Below are positions 1-6,003 of a DNA stretch of 10,126 bases, piece by piece. Origin of the DNA: Patescibacteria group bacterium (lineage in GTDB: Bacteria; Patescibacteriota; Patescibacteriia; Patescibacteriales; GWC2-42-12); NCBI GenBank assembly GCA_018817545.1, contig JAHITL010000004.1, forward strand, positions 1-10,126, read 5' to 3'. Below the pieces are notes generated by a model that saw only the letters and a list, made by a program, of their open reading frames with translations, searched no databases and was not told the origin of the DNA. The number at the start of each line of letters is the position of its first letter. Within the stretch, counting starts at the first letter, position 1. Position numbers and translations under genes: made by a program.

Positions 1-479
1 CAAACTTTTTTATCTTTAATTTTATAATCTATACTATCCAACATTTCTAAAATAACAGCATAAACAGGAGGCATTAAATAATCAAAATTGTTATTTAGTA
101 TTTTTTCTAAATTTTTTGGATGAAATCCATCAACATCTTTATTTTGATCAAGCGACATTATTATTTTATCAGTATTAATATTAGCAGGTAGCGGTAGTTG
201 AATTAAAATCGCGTCAATCAATTTATCTTTATTTAGATAATCTATCATTTCCAAAAGTTCTTGCTCACTAATATCATCTGAACATTTATATAAATGCGTA
301 TCAATTCCAACTTTTTTTGCTTCTTTTTCTTTTAAATTAACATAAAGCTCAGAATCTGCTCGTTCACCAACTAAAACAATAGCCAAATTAGGCCGCGCAT
401 TATCTAATTTAGCTATTTCTTGAACAATATTCTTTTTAATTTTTTCAGCCAAACTTTGTCCATCAATAATTTTAACCAT
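1..479 (-). CDS. folD: FolD, methylenetetrahydrofolate dehydrogenase/cyclohydrolase (N-terminal part, truncated by window edge)
   Basis: This is the bifunctional cytosolic enzyme that converts 5,10-methylene-THF to 5,10-methenyl-THF with NAD(P)+ and then to 10-formyl-THF. I translated it by hand from the ATG at 479; 159 codons are visible before the sequence leaves the window, about 55% of the usual 280-300 residues. Visible family landmarks are MVKIIDGQSLAEKI at the N-terminus, the YVNLK segment (residues 46-50, with the expected catalytic lysine K50), ILIQLPLP (91-98) and DVDGFHP (115-121). The motif usually ending PCTP is MPPVY here (136-140), so the folate pocket is slightly divergent. 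The NAD(P)-binding domain lies outside the window. It is downstream of glyA on the same strand with a 159 nt gap, which suits the pathway, since GlyA supplies its substrate. No clear Shine-Dalgarno precedes the ATG. The family call is firm; the cofactor preference cannot be seen. Confidence 0.93.
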   Translation of the reverse strand, partial: MVKIIDGQSLAEKIKKNIVQEIAKLDNARPNLAIVLVGERADSELYVNLKEKEAKKVGIDTHLYKCSDDISEQELLEMIDYLNKDKLIDAILIQLPLPANINTDKIIMSLDQNKDVDGFHPKNLEKILNNNFDYLMPPVYAVILEMLDSIDYKIKDKKV

Positions 480-540
480 ACTTTTAGCTTATTAGCTTGT
501 AGAAAATACAAAAATAAAATTTCTAATTTCCAAAACTTAC

Positions 541-597
541 AATGAAATTAAAAATTAAAACATTAAAAATTATTTAAAAATTATAAAATTATAAAAC
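541..597. repeat. AT-only intergenic repeat tract between glyA and folD
   Basis: The glyA-folD gap is almost entirely A and T and carries short recurring words. ATTAAAAATTA occurs at 547-557 and 562-572, followed by overlapping TTATAAAA-type units. A 16-nt word, TATTTAAAAATTATAA, at 571-586 recurs exactly at 7505-7520 over the trpS stop codon. AATTTCTAATTT at 518-529 recurs at 4671-4682 inside elp3. I see no gene or stable hairpin here. It may be a degenerate dispersed repeat or simple compositional drift; with so little sequence complexity I cannot separate the two. Confidence 0.35.
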
Positions 598-638
598 TCT
601 ATAACTTTATTGCTATATTGCTAAAAAAACCAAAAAAA

Positions 639-1877
639 CTAATTCCTAAATTTTAAACACATTTCTTTTATTTCTTTTTTAATATTTTCTAAAATATTTA
701 TTTCATCTTTATTTTCAATAGCTTTATTTATTAATGCAACAATTATTTTTACTTCTTCTTGTTTTAATCCACGAGTAGTAATAGCTGGCGTACCAAAACG
801 AACGCCAGATGGATTCATTGGTGGATTTGGATCATTAGGAATAGTTGAGCGAGAAACTGAAATTCCAATTTTATCTAAAATTTGTTCACAATCACGACCG
901 CCTAAACCTTTACTGGTCATATCAACAACCATCAAATGATTATCAGTCCCATTAGAAATTATTCTATAACCAAATTTAATAAATTCACTTGCCATAGTTT
1001 TGGCATTAGCAATAACTTGTTTTGCATATTGTTTAAATTCTGGCTGCAATGCCTCGCCAAAAGCAACTGCTTTAGCAACTATAATGTGTTCATGAGGGCC
1101 ACCTTGCATACCAGGAAAAACAGCTCTATCAACTTGTTTAGCAAATTTTTCTTTGCACATAATCATGGCACCACGTGGACCACGCAAAGTTTTATGAGTT
1201 GTTGTTGAAACTACATCAAAAAATGGAATTGGACTGTCCATTTCACCAGATGCTATCAATCCTGCTGTATGCGCAATATCAGCAAAAGTAAAAGCTCCGA
1301 CTTCATCAGCTATTTCTTTAAATTTTTGCCATTCTATTTCTCGTGAATAAGCGCTATAACCAGCAACAATCATTTTTGGTTTTTCTTTTAAAGCAATTTC
1401 TCTAACTTTTTCCATATCAATTCTTCCAGTATTTTGATCAACTTCATATTGAACAAAATCATATAACATTCCTGAAAAATTGACAGGATGACCATGCGAC
1501 AAATGTCCACCATGATCTAATTTTAAACCTAAAACTTTATCTCCTGGTTTTAAAAATGCCATATAAACAGCAGCATTAGCTGGAGAACCAGAAAGAGGTT
1601 GAACATTAATATGCTCTGCTTGAAATAATTTTTTAGCTCGCTCAATAGCAAGATTTTCTGCTTCATCAATTATTTGATTACCACCATAATAGCGATGGCC
1701 TGGATAACCTTCGCTATATTTATTAGTAAATACTGTTGCCATAGCTTCTAACACTGCTTTAGAAACATAATTTTCAGAAGCAATTAATTCCAATTCTTCT
1801 GTTTGTCTAGTCATTTCACGCTTAACTATATCAAAAATTTCTTTATCTTGTTTTGCTAAATTTTCATAGTTTAACAT
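639..1877 (-). CDS. glyA: Serine hydroxymethyltransferase (GlyA)
   Basis: This is a PLP-dependent cytosolic enzyme that interconverts serine + THF and glycine + 5,10-methylene-THF, the main one-carbon source for purines, thymidylate and formyl-methionine. At 412 residues it is full length for bacterial SHMT. Landmarks run in order: ELIASENYVS (30-39), NKYSEGYPGHRYYGG (52-66), LSGSPANAAVY (95-105), the DHGGHLSHG loop with H125 expected to stack on PLP (121-129), FADIAHTAGLI (198-208) and STTTHKTLRGPRG with the Schiff-base lysine K229 (224-236). The chosen ATG gives the usual SHMT N-terminus. A GAGAGG purine run lies upstream at an unusually long 15 nt. The gene ends in TAG. It sits upstream of folD on the same strand, giving a short folate pathway. 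The intact palindromic repeat at 1964-2000 lies in its upstream region. Confidence 0.98.
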   Translation of the reverse strand: MLNYENLAKQDKEIFDIVKREMTRQTEELELIASENYVSKAVLEAMATVFTNKYSEGYPGHRYYGGNQIIDEAENLAIERAKKLFQAEHINVQPLSGSPANAAVYMAFLKPGDKVLGLKLDHGGHLSHGHPVNFSGMLYDFVQYEVDQNTGRIDMEKVREIALKEKPKMIVAGYSAYSREIEWQKFKEIADEVGAFTFADIAHTAGLIASGEMDSPIPFFDVVSTTTHKTLRGPRGAMIMCKEKFAKQVDRAVFPGMQGGPHEHIIVAKAVAFGEALQPEFKQYAKQVIANAKTMASEFIKFGYRIISNGTDNHLMVVDMTSKGLGGRDCEQILDKIGISVSRSTIPNDPNPPMNPSGVRFGTPAITTRGLKQEEVKIIVALINKAIENKDEINILENIKKEIKEMCLKFRN

Positions 1878-1892
1878 ATGTTTATTTTGGTT

Positions 1893-1898
1893 CCTCTC
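1893..1898 (-). promoter_or_regulatory. Possible Shine-Dalgarno of glyA (long spacing)
   Basis: On the minus strand GAGAGG precedes the glyA ATG by 15 nt, longer than the usual 5-9 nt. No other start codon in the frame fits better, and the N-terminus starting at 1877 matches the family. Weak usage or chance are both possible. Confidence 0.3.
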
Positions 1899-1963
1899 GA
1901 AAAAAACTATAGTAGTATTTAATTGAGAAAATTAATTAGATATTTTATTTTTTTTATATACTT

Positions 1964-2000
1964 GGGTCTGTCGCCGAATACCGTATTCGGCGACAGACCC
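1964..2000. repeat. Intact palindromic interspersed repeat, copy 1 (REPIN-like hairpin)
   Basis: This is a 37-nt perfect inverted repeat: arm GGGTCTGTCGCCGAATAC (1964-1981), one central C (1982), then the exact reverse complement (1983-2000). The GC-rich arms stand out from the surrounding AT-rich DNA. It lies between the 3' end of the AbiEii gene and the start of glyA. No T-run follows on either strand, so it is not a standard rho-independent terminator. The same 18-nt arm pair recurs at 4159-4208, and single arms occur at 5973-5990 and 7463-7479. The layout resembles REP/REPIN elements mobilised in trans by Y1-type (RAYT) transposases; no transposase is present in this window. Confidence 0.9.
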
Positions 2001-2098
2001 TAGAAGAACAAAAATTGCATTTTTTTTATATAGCATACATTAGATTTACGATTGATTATAAATTAAGTCTATATTTTATCTAATATATGAAAAAAAAT

Positions 2099-2132
2099 CC
2101 ATTTTTTATCCTCTAAAATATTAACTTAAGCC
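2099..2132. repeat. Imperfect direct repeat, left copy, bordering the AbiE cassette
   Basis: This 34-nt segment matches 4111-4143 in the same orientation at 27 of 33 aligned positions with one gap, including the exact 10-nt core ATTAACTTAA and the ends CCAT and CC. Weaker similarity continues toward the toxin stop codon at 2141. On the minus strand it reads AGAGG, then 8 nt, then ATG (2102-2100), opening an 8-codon ORF that ends at 2076. The pair encloses both toxin-antitoxin genes and their promoter. It could be an insertion-site repeat or a duplicated leader/ribosome-binding region. Confidence 0.55.
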
Positions 2133-2140
2133 ATTATTTT

Positions 2141-3424
2141 CTATTTTAATAGATCGTCTAATTCGCACGATAATAAAGCGGATTTATTAAGCACTATCTG
2201 CTCTTTTTGATTTAGATTGTCAGCCGTCATTCTAATTACTTTGGTGGTTATAACATCTCCAAGTAATATGTTGTTTGTCTTTTTAAAATATTTTTCGGTT
2301 TTCTTGTAAAAAAGGTCTGTATACTGCTTAAGTCTGTCTTGCGGTGTTGGTCGACTACTCCAGTCGTTGCTGTTAAATTTAATTTTATCTTCAATCTTTT
2401 TATCTACCTCTGTATTAATGTCTCCGTCACGAAATTCCATCCAGCAATCACTAATATGATAGATAATTCTAATTGAACTGTTATCGTCTGTTTTGAACGA
2501 GTAAATAAATGAAAAAATATCATTATTAAAATCCTGATAAATGTTAATATCTTCCAATTCTTTTATAGCACGAATTTTGTAGTCATTTAATAGTCTTAAA
2601 TAACTCTCCCTCCAATTCTTGAGCCAGTTAGATATGAAGATCTGATCGACAAACAGGGGAATTAGATCGTTCTTCAAATTTTTATCACTAACTTTATTCA
2701 TTTGCAATGTCAATTTATCAAAAAGTATTCTGGGGTCATTAACATCAATACCTTTGGCAATCATATAATCAAAATCAGGGACAACTTTTTTGCCCATATA
2801 CCAAAGCAAGTCATAAACATCTCTTCCTTTTTCTTCATAAACAGCCGTGCCAGCTCCTCGAGCGCCTCTCAGAAATATGGCGGCTATCTTGCTTGCCATT
2901 AAAGCACTCATGTTATATGTCAGAATTACGAAAGAAAGCTGATCGCGGTTTATTGGGCGACGCTCAGTAACTGTCTTGGGAGCAATAAAATTATTTAGAT
3001 CAATTTTTACATGAACCTGATTTGACGGATGACCAAGTCTAAGTTCTTTTCCAACATGAAATTTTAAAAGTAATCCTCGTTCATTAGTAATCTTTGTGGT
3101 CAGAAAATCATTGTCGGCGCCATAAGTGTTAATAAAGTAATTTTCTACCTCTTTTTTTAACTTCTCTAAAAACGTTTCTGATACGCCATGTGATACTTCA
3201 AAATCTAAATCAACAGACATGCGATCTAAGCCATGAATTATGCGAAGTGCCGAACCGCCATACATTATCCATTTGCTATATTCAGGATGATGATAAACAA
3301 AGTTTAAAACATAAAACTGCAGATCTTCTTTTAAGGCGTTTCGAAGAGTTTCTGCATCAATGTTTTCGTAAGCGGATAGATCATCTAGTTTTCTTTTTAA
3401 GATTATTGTTATTTGTTCACTCAT
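2141..3424 (-). CDS. abiEii: AbiEii/AbiGii-family nucleotidyltransferase toxin with long C-terminal extension
   Basis: This is the predicted toxin of a type IV-style AbiE system. Family members are DNA-polymerase-beta-fold nucleotidyltransferases that block growth; related MenT toxins modify tRNA, but the target here is unknown. Visible motifs are GGSALRIIHG followed by VDLDF (56-75), giving the G-S...D-x-D signature with S58, D72 and D74; VKIDLN (139-144) with D142 as the likely third acidic residue; and SKIAAIFLR...GRDVYDLLW (178-208), the conserved K...RDxxDL helix region. At 427 residues it is longer than the roughly 280-320 usual in this family. The part after about residue 270 has no motif I recognise and is rich in charged residues. 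Its ATG overlaps the AbiEi stop by 4 bp (ATGA) and has no Shine-Dalgarno, so translational coupling is likely. The gene ends in TAG next to a direct repeat. Confidence 0.9.
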   Translation of the reverse strand: MSEQITIILKRKLDDLSAYENIDAETLRNALKEDLQFYVLNFVYHHPEYSKWIMYGGSALRIIHGLDRMSVDLDFEVSHGVSETFLEKLKKEVENYFINTYGADNDFLTTKITNERGLLLKFHVGKELRLGHPSNQVHVKIDLNNFIAPKTVTERRPINRDQLSFVILTYNMSALMASKIAAIFLRGARGAGTAVYEEKGRDVYDLLWYMGKKVVPDFDYMIAKGIDVNDPRILFDKLTLQMNKVSDKNLKNDLIPLFVDQIFISNWLKNWRESYLRLLNDYKIRAIKELEDINIYQDFNNDIFSFIYSFKTDDNSSIRIIYHISDCWMEFRDGDINTEVDKKIEDKIKFNSNDWSSRPTPQDRLKQYTDLFYKKTEKYFKKTNNILLGDVITTKVIRMTADNLNQKEQIVLNKSALLSCELDDLLK

Positions 3425-4029
3425 ATATTTTTAATCAAGAAAAAAAATTTTTCCTGTTCTGTTTTATCCATTTCATCAAAGTCTATCCTTAATTCTTTAA
3501 TCATTTTTTTAATGTCACCCATTCCTACACCCTTGAGTTGACTGGTTCTAAAATAAAGCAAATCAAAAAGCGCTTTAGCGGGCGAAGCTATGTAAAAATT
3601 AAATTTACCGTTAATTAAATAAAAATCTGTAAACAAATCTCTTCTTATGGACTGATATGAAAAATTACCAGCTTTCGTTTGGTATGCCCTTGTAACTTTG
3701 GTGGTGGTTGAAGTGATTGAGTAAATAGCTTCTGCTGCAAGATTATAGTACTGTAAGGCTGCCCAAGAGCTGATATATGAAGGGGTGCGAACTATATTGG
3801 CAAGATAAAAGGCATAAGAAACATCGGAACGATTCTTCTCAAAAAAATCAGTAGTTACATAAAGACCATTTTTTAACTGTAGAATTTCTTTATGCTTCAA
3901 AAATCGACTGATATAAGTATCAACTGTAGCATCTTTTATTTCTAACTGAGTGCCAAGCTGACAAATAGCCCTTTTATTAAAATAAGGCAGAGGCTTTAAC
4001 TGCTCTAATAAGTTTTTTTTGCTTTTCAT
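3421..4029 (-). CDS. abiEi: AbiEi-family antitoxin / autorepressor
   Basis: This is the predicted antitoxin and transcriptional regulator of the AbiE pair. Family proteins have an N-terminal winged helix that binds operators in their own promoter and a C-terminal domain needed for antitoxicity. Here residues 1-60 form a winged-helix-like region (AICQLGTQLEIKDATVDTYISRF, then the wing and LKNGLYVTTDFF). Residues 75-170 match the AbiEi C-terminal pattern: PSYISSWAALQYYNLA, TTTKVTRAYQTKAG, YQSIRRDLFTDFYLI and IASPAKALFDLLY. At 202 residues it is typical length. It lies first in the operon and overlaps the toxin gene by ATGA. There is no alternative Met until about residue 170, so the ATG at 4029 is the likely start. 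That ATG lies only about 4-6 nt after the predicted transcription start, implying a nearly leaderless mRNA. Confidence 0.9.
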   Translation of the reverse strand: MKSKKNLLEQLKPLPYFNKRAICQLGTQLEIKDATVDTYISRFLKHKEILQLKNGLYVTTDFFEKNRSDVSYAFYLANIVRTPSYISSWAALQYYNLAAEAIYSITSTTTKVTRAYQTKAGNFSYQSIRRDLFTDFYLINGKFNFYIASPAKALFDLLYFRTSQLKGVGMGDIKKMIKELRIDFDEMDKTEQEKFFFLIKNI

Positions 4030-4030
4030 A

Positions 4031-4088
4031 TATTTGACATTAGTGTATCATTTCTAAAAAGAGATGTCAACACTAGAAAAGTCAAATA
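4031..4088. promoter_or_regulatory. Candidate AbiEi operator: nested inverted repeats over the cassette promoter
   Basis: Three inverted pairs overlap here: TATTTGAC (4031-4038) with GTCAAATA (4081-4088), TTGACAT (4034-4040) with ATGTCAA (4064-4070), and TAGTGT (4041-4046) with ACACTA (4070-4075). They share TTGAC/GTCAA half-sites at 4034-4038, 4066-4070 and 4081-4085. The sites cover the -35 box and the transcription start, where binding would block RNA polymerase. AbiEi proteins studied elsewhere bind inverted repeats in their own promoter, so negative autoregulation is the natural reading. Which half-sites are real is inference. Confidence 0.6.
4042..4070 (-). promoter_or_regulatory. Sigma70-type promoter of the abiEi-abiEii operon
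   Basis: On the minus strand there is a consensus -35 TTGACA (4070-4065), a 17-nt spacer and a -10 TACACT (4047-4042). Transcription should start near 4034-4036, only a few bases before the AbiEi ATG at 4029. It is the clearest promoter in the window and gives the cassette its own transcription unit, independent of elp3. Confidence 0.8.
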
Positions 4089-4110
4089 AAATTATTTTTA
4101 CCTATTTTTG

Positions 4111-4143
4111 CCATAAATTATCTCCAAAAAATTAACTTAAACC
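4111..4143. repeat. Imperfect direct repeat, right copy, bordering the AbiE cassette
   Basis: This is the partner of 2099-2132, with 27 of 33 aligned positions identical, one gap and a shared core ATTAACTTAA. It lies just upstream of the cassette promoter and 15 nt from the intact palindrome at 4159. On the minus strand it contains GGAG, then 7 nt, then ATG (4114-4112), opening a 10-codon ORF (MAKIGKNNFI) that ends in TGA at 4082, just before the promoter. The repeat may mark the cassette boundary or be a duplicated leader segment. Confidence 0.55.
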
Positions 4144-4158
4144 TAATTTTGTTTAAAA

Positions 4159-4208
4159 GGGTCTGTCGCCGAATACCCCGCATTTGCGGGGTATTCGGCG
4201 ACAGACCC
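4159..4208. repeat. Intact palindromic interspersed repeat, copy 2 (longer core); possible terminator of elp3
   Basis: This 50-nt inverted repeat has the same 18-nt arms as copy 1 (4159-4176 and 4191-4208) around a different self-complementary core, CCCGCATTTGCGGG (4177-4190). The stem is 24 bp with a TT centre. On the minus strand the stem is followed by TTTT (4158-4155), so it could terminate elp3 transcription before the AbiE promoter, although the T-run is short. It is the right-hand partner of the hairpin at 1964-2000 around the toxin-antitoxin cassette. Confidence 0.9.
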
Positions 4209-4274
4209 TAAAAATTAAAAAAGAACAGATCTCTCACCCTGATTACAGAGTTCGAAATAACAAATATAATCCTA

Positions 4275-5912
4275 TTATACTAAACTTTTTACCATATAAC
4301 TATCTTTAAGTCTATAACCTAATTTACGATAATATCCCCGTGCGCCAACGCCTGAAATAACTGCTATTTTTTCAAAATTATTTTCTTTAGCAATTTTTTC
4401 TGCTTCAGCCATTAATATTTTTCCTAATCCAGAATGTTGAACTTTTTTTTCTTGTCCAATAGATACCAACTCTCCATAAACATGCAATTCCCGAATTAAT
4501 GCTGTTTTATCTAATAATAAATTTATTTTGTTTAGCAAGGGAATATTTAATAAATCTTTTTCTTTTTTAGTGTCAGGCAATCTTAATCTGCAAAATCCAA
4601 AAAGAGTATTATCTATTTTATCAACTGCCTGAATAAAATACTCTTGCCCTCCTGAAGCTTTATATTTAATAATTTCTAATTTTAAATTTTTAATTTCAAG
4701 TTTTTTTTCTCCAGCCTCTCTACATCTAATGCATTTACATTTTACTCCACGATCTTTCATTATTTGTCGTAAATTAGTAATTTTATTTCCAGCAATAATT
4801 GACTCTCCTGGAATATCGCGAATAAGTCTAATGATTCTTACATATTGTGGAACAGCTTCTTTACATTTTACAATTAAATTTTGTAAAACTTTATCAGAAT
4901 ATGATTTATATTTTCCTTCTTGCCACCATTTATATAATAAGCTACCTTGAGTTACTACTGTTGGATAAAATTTTATTTGATCAGGTTGAAATTGCTCATC
5001 GCTAAATAATTGTTTAAACATAGCTAAATCTTTTTTAGCAGAAGATCCCGGTAATCCCGGCATAATATGATAAGTGATTTTAAAACCAAAATTTCTTAAT
5101 AATTTTGTCGCATCAATAATTTCTTTAACACCATGTCCTCGTTTATTTAATTTTAAAATTTTATCATCAATCGCTTGCACCCCCATTTCAACTCTAGTCG
5201 CACCTAATATTCGCATTTCTAATAATTCTTTTTCATTAATATAATCAGGTCGTGTTTCTAATGTAATTCCAATTATTTTATATTTTGCTTTTTCGTTTTT
5301 TTTCTGTTCTTTTAATAATGCCTCTGATAAAGATTTCGTTTTAAGTTTTGAATTAAATTTTGATTTTATTTTTTGATTTTTTTTAAATTCATTTGCTGCT
5401 TTAAAACATTGCAAAATATACCAATATTTATAATTTTCAGGTAAAACAGACCACGTTCCGCCAATAACAATTAATTCAATTTTTGTTGGTTTATGACCAT
5501 TGTTTTCTAAAGCTAAAAGCCTAAGTGATGTTTGTTGATAAGGATCATAATCACAACGAATAGCGCGCATTACAGCTGGCTCATTAGATAAATAACTTCT
5601 TGGCACATCTTTTTCATTTGGACAATAGGCGCATTCTCCTGGACAAGGATATTGTTTTGTTAAAACCGCCACAGGAGCAATGCCTGACATTGTTCTAATA
5701 GAGCGTTTTCGTAAAATTTTTTCCAAAGTTAATGATATAGCTATTTTTTCCTGTTTTCGTTGTTGCTTATATCCTTTTAAAATGTCAGAATTATATAAAA
5801 TATTAATTCCATATTTTTTTGCAACCTGTCGTTTTAATTTAGCTAGATCATCTCGAGAAATAATGTTATTAGCAAGTATTTCAGCAATAGCTTGGCGTTT
5901 TTTATCTATCAT
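4275..5912 (-). CDS. elp3: Elp3-type radical SAM / GNAT tRNA wobble-uridine modification enzyme
   Basis: Stand-alone prokaryotic Elp3 uses acetyl-CoA and radical SAM chemistry to install the carboxymethyl group on uridine-34 of tRNA (cm5U). The 545 residues are full length. The N-terminal region carries RTMSGIAPVAVLT (73-85) and then CPGECAYCP, with C90, C94 and C97 in CX3CX2C spacing for the 4Fe-4S cluster. Next come IGGTWS (150-155), GITLETRPDY (215-224), TRVEMGVQ (239-246), HGVKEIIDAT (260-269) and YHIMPGLPGS (281-290). A cysteine cluster KCKCIRCRE (391-399) marks the Elp3 linker. The C-terminal GNAT domain has the acetyl-CoA loop QHSGLGK (492-498) and GARGYYRKLGY (523-533). Residues 177-210 and 401-417 are lysine-rich low-complexity stretches. 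The gene ends in tandem TAA TAG. It lies downstream of the mutase gene with a 91 nt gap. Confidence 0.96.
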   Translation of the reverse strand: MIDKKRQAIAEILANNIISRDDLAKLKRQVAKKYGINILYNSDILKGYKQQRKQEKIAISLTLEKILRKRSIRTMSGIAPVAVLTKQYPCPGECAYCPNEKDVPRSYLSNEPAVMRAIRCDYDPYQQTSLRLLALENNGHKPTKIELIVIGGTWSVLPENYKYWYILQCFKAANEFKKNQKIKSKFNSKLKTKSLSEALLKEQKKNEKAKYKIIGITLETRPDYINEKELLEMRILGATRVEMGVQAIDDKILKLNKRGHGVKEIIDATKLLRNFGFKITYHIMPGLPGSSAKKDLAMFKQLFSDEQFQPDQIKFYPTVVTQGSLLYKWWQEGKYKSYSDKVLQNLIVKCKEAVPQYVRIIRLIRDIPGESIIAGNKITNLRQIMKDRGVKCKCIRCREAGEKKLEIKNLKLEIIKYKASGGQEYFIQAVDKIDNTLFGFCRLRLPDTKKEKDLLNIPLLNKINLLLDKTALIRELHVYGELVSIGQEKKVQHSGLGKILMAEAEKIAKENNFEKIAVISGVGARGYYRKLGYRLKDSYMVKSLV

Positions 5913-5961
5913 GTCATTAAACTTACAATTAATTTTAAATCAAATTATTTCTTGTGAGTTT

Positions 5962-5990
5962 TACTCGAAAGAGTATTCGGCAACAGACCC
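5962..5990. repeat. Solitary right arm of the palindromic repeat, with a small adjoining hairpin
   Basis: Positions 5973-5990 match the right arm GTATTCGGCGACAGACCC with one change (G to A at 5982). No left arm is found nearby. Its inner end forms part of a small inverted repeat, TACTC-GAAA-GAGTA (5962-5975). It lies between the mutase stop and the elp3 start. It is probably a decayed copy of the family at 1964-2000 and 4159-4208. Confidence 0.8.
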
Positions 5991-6003
5991 ATTAGTAGTT
6001 ATT

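Noticed and set aside
480..638. tRNA or structured RNA in the glyA-folD gap
   Set aside because: The gap is nearly pure A/T with no GC-paired stems or cloverleaf signals.
936..1208. Plus-strand ORF opposite glyA
   Set aside because: It lies wholly antisense to a clear SHMT gene, has no recognisable motif and has the composition of a reverse-frame shadow.
1964..2000. Rho-independent terminator for the toxin gene
   Set aside because: The hairpin is strong, but the minus strand continues AAGTATATAAAA rather than with a T-run, and the same hairpin recurs as a dispersed repeat.
2702..3492. Plus-strand ORFs opposite AbiEii (2702-2902 and 3190-3492)
   Set aside because: Both are antisense to the toxin gene, whose motifs are intact, and have no family features of their own.
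3421..4029. UGA recoding as in Gracilibacteria or SR1
   Set aside because: TGA ends the AbiEi gene exactly at the ATGA overlap, and no internal TGA is needed in any long gene, so the standard code fits.
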